From the NCBI GenBank assembly GCA_964387955.1, contig CAYLXX010000043.1, positions 1-5,830 on the forward strand: a stretch of 5,830 nucleotides of DNA, in the 5' to 3' direction. This document shows positions 1-5,344 of this stretch, in pieces. This DNA is from CAYLXX01 sp964387955. GTDB lineage: Bacteria > Patescibacteriota > Microgenomatia > UBA1406 > GWC2-37-13. Under the pieces are notes generated by a model that saw only the letters and a program-made list of their open reading frames with translations, was not told the DNA's origin and made no database searches. Position 1 is the stretch's first letter. Every line of letters begins with the position of its first letter. The position numbers were made by a program, and so were the translations under genes.

Positions 1-2
1 AA

Positions 3-95
3 TGGATGAACGGAAAAGACAAATTGAGTAAATTTGATTATTCATATACCTCTATAAAATTAAACCCTTTTAAAATATTTGTCAAGCTTAATTAA
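3..95 (+). CDS. Possible C-terminal tail of an upstream gene (partial)
   Basis: One forward frame is open from the left edge to a TAA at 93-95, giving about 30 residues that end in FKIFVKLN. The other two forward frames close within the first 31 bases (TGA at 7-9, TAA at 29-31), so this is the only candidate for a gene entering from the left. The peptide is rich in Lys, Phe and Tyr and shows no motif I recognise. An open run this short in A+T-rich DNA could be chance, so the call is weak. If it is not coding, positions 1-168 are simply intergenic. Confidence 0.22.
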   Translation, partial: WMNGKDKLSKFDYSYTSIKLNPFKIFVKLN

Positions 96-194
96 TGATT
101 CTAGAGGTATTGTAGCAGATCGAGGCCAAAAGTCAATGTTTACCTGATCTGACCATATCCTATAGTTATTGAAAACGCACTGGTTAAGAGGTAT
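46..194. repeat. Three copies of AGAGGTAT upstream of the first gene
   Basis: ATACCTCTA at 46-54 and TAGAGGTAT at 102-110 form a perfect 9-bp inverted repeat with a 47-nt gap. A third copy of the 8-bp core, AGAGGTAT at 187-194, lies in the same direction as the second and overlaps the start of the -10 hexamer at 192-197. The two direct copies are 84 bp apart, close to eight helical turns. This could be an operator, but the core is short, and GAGGTAT also occurs elsewhere in the window (near 3773 and 4462), so chance is a real alternative. Confidence 0.25.
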
Positions 195-197
195 AAT
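169..197 (+). promoter_or_regulatory. Sigma70-type promoter of the PRTase-like gene
   Basis: The -35 hexamer is TTGAAA at 169-174, followed by a 17-nt spacer and a perfect TATAAT at 192-197. This is the best promoter in the window. The ATG at 206 begins 8 nt after the -10, where transcription itself would be expected to start. The predicted mRNA is therefore leaderless or has only a few leader bases. AGGG at 200-203 lies only 2 nt from the ATG, too close to act as a ribosome binding site. Confidence 0.8.
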
Positions 198-205
198 ATA
201 GGGAT

Positions 206-1165
206 ATGGAAGAGAGGAGCAGATATTGGAGTGCTTACGAAAAAGAGGCCAACCCCCTACAATATGTGCTTGAAAAAGTACCTCCAGCAGAAGCAGTAGG
301 TCTTGTAAGAGCTCATTATCAATTAGCGTCACACATTGAAGACCTTAATCCTGATATAATTTTTTTCCCTGCCCGCGGCGCGTTGCCCAGCGCAATTATG
401 ACTGATGCAATACTATCGGAGAAAGGAAAGCATTTTAACTATCTACAAGTACCATTAGGTACAGCAACTAACGTTATGACGGCTGGTACACAAGGATTTT
501 CTCATGCTGAAAAAGGTAAAATTGTTAAACAAACGTTAAGAGCCGCAAGTCATTTTGAAGGGAAGATACAGAAAGTTTTACTCGTAGATGAAGTACAAAA
601 AGGGGGCACAATAACTCAACATGCCAAAATGTTTCGAAGAGATATCAAAGAGATGATGGGTATTCAAGATCTTTACATTATCGCACTTGTTGATTCACGA
701 CACCACCAACCTTTACAAGAACGAGCTCCAGGCTATAATCCTATAATGAGAGGTGAAGTTGAAGGAATCATTCCTTGGGCAGAAATTTTACTGCCCATGG
801 CTGTTTTAGATCGTCAACAAATTTTAGATAGAATACTAATTCCAAAAAAAACAGATGGACGCAACGTTATTCTTCCTCATATTCAACACAATGTGGATAT
901 GCACCATATATTTACACTTCTTGTAGATGCATATCGTAATCCAATCCATTTTCAGTGGGCTGTTGAGCTGTTAAGAGAGACTCCGCAATCCTTACGATTT
1001 TCTGAAGAGATTCAAGCTGTTATTACCAACTATATGCAAAAGATTACAAGCGTTTATGAAAAAACGTTACAAAATCACACTCAAGTAGAGCCCAATAAAT
1101 TATTAGATTGGTTAAGCGACTTCACACAATATTCTTTGAACTTTCCTTTTAGTGAGGAAAAATAA
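206..1165 (+). CDS. Phosphoribosyltransferase-fold protein of unknown substrate
   Basis: This is a soluble protein of 319 residues with no signal peptide or membrane segment. Residues 124-136 (VLLVDEVQKGGTI) fit the 13-residue PRPP-binding signature of type I phosphoribosyltransferases: a hydrophobic beta strand, the acidic pair Asp128-Glu129, then a small-residue loop ending in Thr135. Residues 50-63, containing PARGALPSA, resemble the early strand-loop with an RG pair seen in the same fold. A basic or Gly-rich stretch and a 'flexible hood' may lie between (about 85-120). The C-terminal third (about 215-319) is helical-looking and matches no family I recognise. The type I fold also includes regulators and enzymes other than base salvage, and I see no base-recognition motif, so no reaction is assigned. 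The ATG at 206 is favoured by the promoter just upstream. The gene has its own promoter, its neighbour aspS has another, and its base composition is visibly more A+T-rich than aspS. The fold call is fairly sure; the role is open. Confidence 0.6.
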   Translation: MEERSRYWSAYEKEANPLQYVLEKVPPAEAVGLVRAHYQLASHIEDLNPDIIFFPARGALPSAIMTDAILSEKGKHFNYLQVPLGTATNVMTAGTQGFSHAEKGKIVKQTLRAASHFEGKIQKVLLVDEVQKGGTITQHAKMFRRDIKEMMGIQDLYIIALVDSRHHQPLQERAPGYNPIMRGEVEGIIPWAEILLPMAVLDRQQILDRILIPKKTDGRNVILPHIQHNVDMHHIFTLLVDAYRNPIHFQWAVELLRETPQSLRFSEEIQAVITNYMQKITSVYEKTLQNHTQVEPNKLLDWLSDFTQYSLNFPFSEEK

Positions 1166-1178
1166 TTTCAGTTTTTCC
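1156..1178. repeat. A+T-rich inverted repeat at the end of the PRTase-like gene
   Basis: GGAAAAA at 1156-1162 and TTTTTCC at 1172-1178 are a perfect 7-bp inverted repeat around a 9-nt loop that includes the TAA stop. The run of T sits inside the stem, so the RNA could pair. The stem has only two G-C pairs and no following T tract, so it is a poor intrinsic terminator. It is the only structure between this gene and the aspS promoter and might still slow or end transcription. Confidence 0.3.
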
Positions 1179-1179
1179 A

Positions 1180-1208
1180 TTGTTAAATCAGGATAAACAT
1201 AGTAAGAT
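1180..1208 (+). promoter_or_regulatory. Promoter of aspS, predicted leaderless
   Basis: TTGTTA at 1180-1185, a 17-nt spacer and TAAGAT at 1203-1208 form a reasonable sigma70-type promoter in the 49-nt gap before aspS. The -10 ends 6 nt before the ATG at 1215, which places the expected first transcribed base at or next to the A of the start codon. No Shine-Dalgarno-like sequence is present between them. Confidence 0.65.
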
Positions 1209-1214
1209 ATTGCT

Positions 1215-2606
1215 ATGAAATCGCACTTTGTGGAGCAAATTATTGATAAAGTTGGTCAGGAAGTTGAGCTTTTTGGCTGGGTAGATACGAAGCGAGATCA
1301 TAAAAAAATTGTCTTCATCGATCTGCGTGATCGCACGGGTAAAGTGCAAATCATCGGAGGCGAGGAACTGCGAGAACTTAATCCCGAAGACGTAGTAAAA
1401 ATTACTGGACTTGTCAAAGAGCGACCAGAGAATCTCAAAAATCCTAAAATCAAAACTGGCTCGATTGAAATTGAGTCAAAATCTGCAACAGTTATTAGTA
1501 AAGCCCAAACGCCTCCTATCCCCCTCGATTCAGATGGATATGATATCGATGAGGAAATCAGGCTCAAATATCGCTATCTAGATTTACGGCGCGAACGCAT
1601 GACTCAAAATCTCGTTATGCGTTCGCAAGTTGTGGCTTTTATCCGCAATTATCTGGAGAAAGAATATTTTGTCGAGATTGAAACACCTATTTTGACCAAA
1701 ACTACTCCTGAAGGCGCCCGTGATTTTCTTGTCCCTTCCCGCTTGCAGCCTGGAAAGTTTTATGCCTTACCTCAGTCACCACAACAATACAAACAACTCT
1801 TGATGGTTGCTGGTATGGAACGATACTTCCAGATAGCGCGTTGTTTCCGCGATGAAGATCCCCGGGCCGACCGAGCCTATGGGGAATTTACACAGCTAGA
1901 TATGGAAATATCTTTTGTAGACCAGGAAGATATTTTGCGATTGGTTGAAGCTATGTTTACAGACCTTGTGAAAAAGATATTCCCCAATAAAAAAATCTCC
2001 CAAACTCCCTGGCCTCGTATTCCACACAAAGAAGCAGTTGCCAAATACGGCTCTGACAGACCTGATTTACGGAAAAATAAAAAAGACGCCGATGAGTTAG
2101 CGTTTGCTTGGGTGATTGATTTCCCGTTATTTACCGAGCAATCCGACGCTGATTATTTCCATGGTTCAGGCAGTGCCAAATTTGCACCATCACACCATAT
2201 GTTTACAGCGCCTCATCCAGATGATATTCCGCTTCTGGACACGGATCCAACTAAAGTACGAGGCTTACAGCACGACTTAGTCTTAAACGGTCTGGAAATA
2301 GGCGGAGGCAGCATACGAATTCACCAACCAGATGTGCAACAAAAAGTCTTTGATCTGATTGGTTTTTCTCAAGAACAAAAAAAACAATTTACTCATATGC
2401 TTGATGCATTCTCGTATGGCGTACCGCCGCACGGAGGCATTGCGCCAGGTATCGATCGACTTATGATGGCAGTTCTTGGTGAACCGTCAGTACGTGAAAC
2501 TATTGCTTTTCCTGCCTCCTCAGGCGGCAAAATATCGGTCATGGACGCTCCATCGACCGCTTCACACGAGCAACTTATTGAGCTTGGTATCAAGACTGTC
2601 AAATAA
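1215..2606 (+). CDS. aspS: Aspartate-tRNA ligase, GAD-less, probably non-discriminating
   Basis: Class II synthetase that charges tRNA with aspartate in the cytoplasm. The N-terminal OB-fold anticodon-binding domain spans about residues 1-105 (GWVDTKRD at 21-28, FIDLRDRTG at 34-42). The catalytic core follows: LKYRYLDLRR at 117-126, TPEGARDFLVPSR at 164-176, ALPQSPQQYKQLLMVAG at 184-200, motif 2 with FRDEDPRADR at 211-220, EIGGGSIRIH at 361-370, and motif 3 with GIDR at 412-415. These are bacterial-type signatures. At 463 residues it is some 120 shorter than the usual bacterial enzyme of about 590. The gap is exactly where the GAD domain sits: YGSDRPDLR (278-286) leads almost directly into WVIDFPLF (299-306). 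His29 follows RD in the OB fold; Leu there marks discriminating enzymes (E. coli) and His marks non-discriminating ones (Pseudomonas). Asp-tRNA(Asn) formation, with GatCAB finishing Asn-tRNA, is therefore inferred. The stop lies 18 nt before the next gene. Confidence 0.97.
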   Translation: MKSHFVEQIIDKVGQEVELFGWVDTKRDHKKIVFIDLRDRTGKVQIIGGEELRELNPEDVVKITGLVKERPENLKNPKIKTGSIEIESKSATVISKAQTPPIPLDSDGYDIDEEIRLKYRYLDLRRERMTQNLVMRSQVVAFIRNYLEKEYFVEIETPILTKTTPEGARDFLVPSRLQPGKFYALPQSPQQYKQLLMVAGMERYFQIARCFRDEDPRADRAYGEFTQLDMEISFVDQEDILRLVEAMFTDLVKKIFPNKKISQTPWPRIPHKEAVAKYGSDRPDLRKNKKDADELAFAWVIDFPLFTEQSDADYFHGSGSAKFAPSHHMFTAPHPDDIPLLDTDPTKVRGLQHDLVLNGLEIGGGSIRIHQPDVQQKVFDLIGFSQEQKKQFTHMLDAFSYGVPPHGGIAPGIDRLMMAVLGEPSVRETIAFPASSGGKISVMDAPSTASHEQLIELGIKTVK

Positions 2607-2611
2607 TCCAG

Positions 2612-2617
2612 TACAAT
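2612..2617 (+). promoter_or_regulatory. Probable -10 element of the carboxypeptidase gene
   Basis: TACAAT at 2612-2617 lies in the 18-nt gap after aspS and ends 7 nt before the ATG at 2625, the same geometry as at the other genes. I find no convincing -35 hexamer at 16-18 nt; the corresponding bases lie within the last aspS codons. There is no Shine-Dalgarno sequence before this ATG. The gene could also be read through from aspS, and the two are not exclusive. Confidence 0.45.
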
Positions 2618-2624
2618 ATTTCCT

Positions 2625-3527
2625 ATGAGGTTTAGATTCTACATACTCTATTTATTTTTTACGTTGCTCTTCCTTTTTTATCCGGGAGACTCGTATTTTT
2701 TTAATATTTTTGCTTACAATAGGCAATTATTTTTACAGAAAGATGTCAAATTCCAGCTTAAACCGGCACTTATTCCGTATGTTGCCAGTTCTCAGTCGCC
2801 ACAGGTCAACGGACAAGGAGTTTATATAGCCGAACTTTCCACATTCACACCTTTATATGAGAAAAATCCTCATGAGCACTTGTTGCCTGCTTCAACAACC
2901 AAAGTTATCACAGCACTCGTCGCGCTTGACCTGTATAAGCCAGATGACATAATCACGGTCAAGCGCTCTATCACCGAAGGGCAAGTGATGGGTCTTTTCG
3001 TCGGCGAAAGAATGACTGTTGAGAATCTTCTATATGGACTACTTGTGTACTCAGGCAATGATGCAGCTTTTGCCTTTGCCGACTACACGGGCTTTGATAA
3101 ATTTATCGGTCTTATGAATAAAAAAGCCCAGCAGCTGCACATGGTCGATACTGTCTTCAAGAATCCAGCCGGGCTTGATGACTTCTCACAGTACACCACA
3201 CCGTTTGATCTAGCTCTGGCATCACGCGAGTTACTTCATAATAAGCTTCTCAGCAAAATCGTCAGCACTAAAGAAATCACCATATCCGATGTGGATTACA
3301 AGAAGTTTCACCGACTCACCAATGTCAATGAGCTTTTGGGAGAAGTACCAGGTATCGGCGGATTAAAGACCGGTTTCACCGAAAATGCTGGCGAAAACTT
3401 AGTCAGTTTTTACCGTAAAGACGACCATGACTATCTCATTGTTATCCTCAAAAGCACTGACAGATTTGGGGACACCAAAAATGCCGTGAAGTGGATCGAT
3501 GATAACGTGCAGTTTACAAAACTATAA
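2625..3527 (+). CDS. D-alanyl-D-alanine carboxypeptidase, peptidase S11 family
   Basis: Penicillin-binding-protein-type serine peptidase that would trim the terminal D-Ala from peptidoglycan stem peptides outside the membrane. All three active-site motifs are present in the right order: SxxK as S90-T-T-K93 (in LPASTTKVITAL), SxN as S143-G-N145 and KTG as K248-T-G250 (in GGLKTGFTENAG). Residues 4-19 are strongly hydrophobic (FRFYILYLFFTLLFLFY) and act as an uncleaved anchor or a signal peptide; no clear lipobox or AxA site follows. The 300 residues hold the catalytic domain only. The C-terminal beta domain and amphipathic membrane helix of E. coli PBP5 are absent. This shorter form is like DacB/DacF-type or CPR versions, so no specific dac symbol is assigned. 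It is co-directional with aspS at 18 nt but has its own -10. Its TAA abuts the stop codon of the convergent gene on the minus strand. Confidence 0.92.
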   Translation: MRFRFYILYLFFTLLFLFYPGDSYFFNIFAYNRQLFLQKDVKFQLKPALIPYVASSQSPQVNGQGVYIAELSTFTPLYEKNPHEHLLPASTTKVITALVALDLYKPDDIITVKRSITEGQVMGLFVGERMTVENLLYGLLVYSGNDAAFAFADYTGFDKFIGLMNKKAQQLHMVDTVFKNPAGLDDFSQYTTPFDLALASRELLHNKLLSKIVSTKEITISDVDYKKFHRLTNVNELLGEVPGIGGLKTGFTENAGENLVSFYRKDDHDYLIVILKSTDRFGDTKNAVKWIDDNVQFTKL

Positions 3528-4583
3528 TCACTTGGCAAGATATTCATCAGAGACCGCAGGCACATACGCCGTGAAATTATTGTCACCTAAGAAGACAAAC
3601 ACTGGCTGAAGATACTCCTGGTACACATCTGGGTCAAGGTATCCAAGAAACATTTTTTTGATGACCACATTTGACGTTTGAGGTACGTTAACAAATATTG
3701 CTTCGCCTGCTTTGAGTTTTTCGAAGGCAGCAGCGCCAGTTTTTAGAGGATATAACCCAACCTGTTCTTTGGAGGTATCAAACATTTTCACCTGTGCTTT
3801 CACGACTTTGAAGCCATCTTCTTTGTATACCATAGCGACAAAGTTCTGACTATTGAAATACTTGGCCGAAACCATCGGGTATTGATCGATATCTGGTCGA
3901 TAAAAATCTGCTTCAACCATATTGGCTTGGTTAGGATCTGGCACCACTGTAATTTGAGTCGTACTTGGCTCGTAATGTAAATACACAATATTGACTTTTC
4001 CCTGAGCCAATTCTTCTGGATAGCGATCAATTTTCTGAAGAAGCTCTTTGGCATCCTGCTCCACTTTGCTCGATTCGGGAACTTGTACATTATCAAAAAG
4101 TGTCAAATCTTGCGCTAAGCTATATTGATAGGCAAAATTAAACGAAGCAATATCCACAGTCAGCGTATTTTTGTCGTCGACGAAACTAGCTTGTTGGCCA
4201 TCGAGTTTGTAATGCACTGCATCGGTATCAATACCAAATCCTTGAGCCATAAGTGCAATTTTTTCTGTGTAACCAAATTTTGTTGTAGATTTAGGAAGGA
4301 AAAAAACTTTTGCCGAACCTGTCGCATCAATCGGCCTTCCTTCAATGGTGTCTAGACTATATGTAAATTGTCCCGATGGAATCTGGGCATCTTCAATACG
4401 CGGAGCTTTTATCACACCAAAAACAGGATTGGTTGTAACTGGTACTGTTTTTTGACTTCCGAGGTATAAAAAAAAGATTTTAAAGGCATAAAAAAGGATG
4501 AAAAACAAAAGTATGACAATGATTGCGTACGGCGCTGAACGACGAATATAGTAGGAGATCTCGGTTAAAGACATACCAATCAT
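3528..4583 (-). CDS. Membrane-anchored protein with large external domain, unknown function
   Basis: A hydrophobic helix at about residues 19-41 follows a short basic N-terminus (YYIRRSAPYA), predicting a single-pass protein with about 310 residues outside the membrane. The external part begins with a Pro/Val-rich linker and then mixed beta-like sequence. Visible segments are SLDTIEG (76-82), FFLPKST (94-100), YRPDIDQYPMVSAKYF (228-243), LKAGEAIFVN (290-299) and a C-terminal YLQPVFVFLGDN (324-335). There is no Cys pair, lipobox or catalytic motif. The layout resembles anchored hypothetical proteins I associate with Microgenomates genomes, but I cannot name a family. Coordinates give the longest reading. 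A start at Met4 (4574) is at least as likely, because an extended -10 (TGCTATCAT) overlaps the first ATG and ends 7 nt before Met4. For the first ATG, GGAG lies 9 nt upstream. The gene diverges from the tRNA and its TGA stop touches the preceding gene's TAA. Confidence 0.88.
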   Translation of the reverse strand: MIGMSLTEISYYIRRSAPYAIIVILLFFILFYAFKIFFLYLGSQKTVPVTTNPVFGVIKAPRIEDAQIPSGQFTYSLDTIEGRPIDATGSAKVFFLPKSTTKFGYTEKIALMAQGFGIDTDAVHYKLDGQQASFVDDKNTLTVDIASFNFAYQYSLAQDLTLFDNVQVPESSKVEQDAKELLQKIDRYPEELAQGKVNIVYLHYEPSTTQITVVPDPNQANMVEADFYRPDIDQYPMVSAKYFNSQNFVAMVYKEDGFKVVKAQVKMFDTSKEQVGLYPLKTGAAAFEKLKAGEAIFVNVPQTSNVVIKKMFLGYLDPDVYQEYLQPVFVFLGDNNFTAYVPAVSDEYLAK

Positions 4584-4590
4584 GATAGCA
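4582..4590 (-). promoter_or_regulatory. Extended -10 promoter of the anchored-protein gene
   Basis: On the minus strand 4590 to 4582 reads TGCTATCAT, that is TG-N plus a hexamer matching five of six bases of TATAAT. It overlaps the first possible ATG (4583-4581) and ends 7 nt before the in-frame ATG of Met4 (4574-4572). No good -35 is seen, as is normal for extended -10 promoters. A competing element, TACAAT at 4609-4604 on the minus strand, would give a leader of about 14 nt containing GGAG before the first ATG. Confidence 0.4.
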
Positions 4591-4597
4591 AACTCCG

Positions 4598-4606
4598 TGA
4601 TATAAT
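4598..4606 (+). promoter_or_regulatory. Extended -10 promoter of tRNA-Tyr
   Basis: TGATATAAT at 4598-4606 is TG-N plus a perfect -10 hexamer. It ends 13 nt before the tRNA 5' end at 4620, so the expected transcription start near 4613 leaves a leader of roughly 7 nt for RNase P to remove. A -35 match is not evident. The same 9 bases form the promoter of the gene at 5345. The promoter is back to back with that of the minus-strand gene. Confidence 0.7.
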
Positions 4607-4619
4607 TGTATACGGTTTA

Positions 4620-4703
4620 CCAGGGGTGGCGGAGTGGCCAATCGCAACAGACTGTAAATCTGTCGGGCATCGCCCTGCGGGGGTTCGAATCCCTCCCCCT
4701 GGA
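4620..4703 (+). tRNA. tRNA-Tyr (GUA anticodon), class II, no encoded CCA
   Basis: The full cloverleaf can be drawn. The acceptor is CCAGGGG (4620-4626) with CCCCTGG (4696-4702), seven Watson-Crick pairs, and discriminator A4703. U8 is at 4627. The D stem is 4629-4632 with 4642-4645, with A14 at 4633 and G18-G19 at 4636-4637. The anticodon stem is ACAGA (4647-4651) with TCTGT (4659-4663), and the loop CTGTAAA carries GTA at 4654-4656. The long variable arm GGGC-ATC-GCCC lies at 4665-4675. The T arm is GGGGG TTCGAAT CCCTC at 4679-4695. A GUA anticodon with a long variable arm is the bacterial tRNA-Tyr pattern. The gene ends in A then CAT, so CCA must be added by nucleotidyltransferase. The first pair is C1-G72, whereas bacterial tRNA-Tyr normally has G1-C72. 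Confidence 0.97.
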
Positions 4704-4711
4704 CATATACT

Positions 4712-5302
4712 ATGTCAGAGAACAGGAATACATTCAACCTAGAACCGGAGGATAAACCAAAATTTTATCAAACCGTAAAGGATGTGATGACTGATGAAAT
4801 GATTCCTGATTATTTCGAATCTTTATTATCAAAAACTGGATTCTTAACACTACTCGATAAGCATAAAGTCTTGCCAAATTTTACAGACCAGTCACAGAAA
4901 ATTGCAAATAGGTCTGAGGCTTTAAAGTACATGTATGTTGGGAAAATATTAGGAGGTTTTAGTGCTCAGCATTTTTTATCAGATGAACTAAAGGATAAAT
5001 TTATTGGATATTTAGCTGAAGAAAACGGAAATCCTAGACTAGTGTATTTTGAAATGCCTTTAGAAAAAAGTGGAATTCTAGGTGAACTTGAAGAAATGGG
5101 CATAATTCCCAAAGCGGAAAATCCTCCTCCTGACTTTGAGGATATAGATCTTCTGGATGAATGGTTTAAAACACATCCTGAAGAAGGAAATAAATTTATA
5201 TCTGAGATTGAGCTTCGAGATGAAATATTCCAATATCTTTATATTGGAACAATGATCGGTTCAGTTGATGAGATAAGAAATGCCGATGCTAAAGAATTCT
5301 AA
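4712..5302 (+). CDS. Acidic protein with internal duplication, unknown function
   Basis: This soluble protein of 196 residues is rich in Asp and Glu and has no signal peptide or membrane helix. I do not recognise a family. Two halves share a pattern. SKTGFLTLLDKHKVLP (40-55) aligns without gaps to EKSGILGELEEMGIIP (118-133). SEALKYMYVGKILGGF (68-83) aligns to DEIFQYLYIGTMIGSV (170-185). The second spacer is longer and Pro/acid-rich (PPPDFEDIDLLDEW at 138-151). This suggests a duplicated helical unit, each ending in a Y-x-Y-V/I-G helix. The ATG at 4712 lies 8 nt after the tRNA-Tyr end, with no room for a separate promoter and no ribosome binding site. Co-transcription with the tRNA is therefore likely. 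The next in-frame Met is residue 26, which would lose little of the conserved-looking part. The coding DNA is more A+T-rich than aspS. Confidence 0.8.
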   Translation: MSENRNTFNLEPEDKPKFYQTVKDVMTDEMIPDYFESLLSKTGFLTLLDKHKVLPNFTDQSQKIANRSEALKYMYVGKILGGFSAQHFLSDELKDKFIGYLAEENGNPRLVYFEMPLEKSGILGELEEMGIIPKAENPPPDFEDIDLLDEWFKTHPEEGNKFISEIELRDEIFQYLYIGTMIGSVDEIRNADAKEF

Positions 5303-5329
5303 CATCAACCGCCTACACAAACTTGAGAC

Positions 5330-5338
5330 TGATATAAT
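5330..5338 (+). promoter_or_regulatory. Extended -10 promoter of the small membrane protein gene
   Basis: TGATATAAT at 5330-5338 repeats exactly the 9 bases of the tRNA-Tyr promoter. It ends 6 nt before the ATG at 5345, with no Shine-Dalgarno sequence between, which again predicts a leaderless mRNA. No -35 hexamer is found at 16-18 nt. The promoter sits in the 42-nt gap after the duplicated-repeat gene and probably also serves the gene starting at 5604. Confidence 0.65.
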
Positions 5339-5344
5339 CTCCAT

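Noticed and set aside
116..151. CAGATC (116-121) and GATCTG (146-151) inverted repeat
   Set aside because: Six pairs around a 24-nt loop are expected by chance in a stretch this long, and nothing nearby supports a structured RNA.
60..332. Minus-strand open frame of 90 codons starting with a Leu-rich stretch
   Set aside because: It runs antisense over the promoter and the first 40 codons of the PRTase-like gene and has no promoter of its own geometry. Its composition is a by-product of the opposite strand.
352..360. TGATATAAT inside the PRTase-like gene, identical to two promoters
   Set aside because: It encodes Asp-Ile-Ile in a strand that belongs to the PRTase fold, and no in-frame ATG stands 6-8 nt downstream. 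Most likely a coding coincidence.
1298..1567. Minus-strand open frame within aspS
   Set aside because: aspS has complete family motifs in this stretch. The antisense frame is Ser/Ile-rich without any motif, a typical shadow frame.
4682..4703. tRNA-Tyr 3' end as an integration (att) site with accessory DNA to its right
   Set aside because: I find no second copy of the tRNA 3' segment and no integrase in the window. A+T-rich genes next to a tRNA are not enough.
4706..4711. TATACT directly before the ATG at 4712
   Set aside because: As a -10 it would start transcription inside the coding region, and the next in-frame Met is residue 26, too far to use it. It overlaps the tRNA trailer.
4747..4751. 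GGAGG inside the gene at 4712, a possible SD for a later start
   Set aside because: The next in-frame ATG (4787) is about 35 nt downstream, far outside SD spacing.
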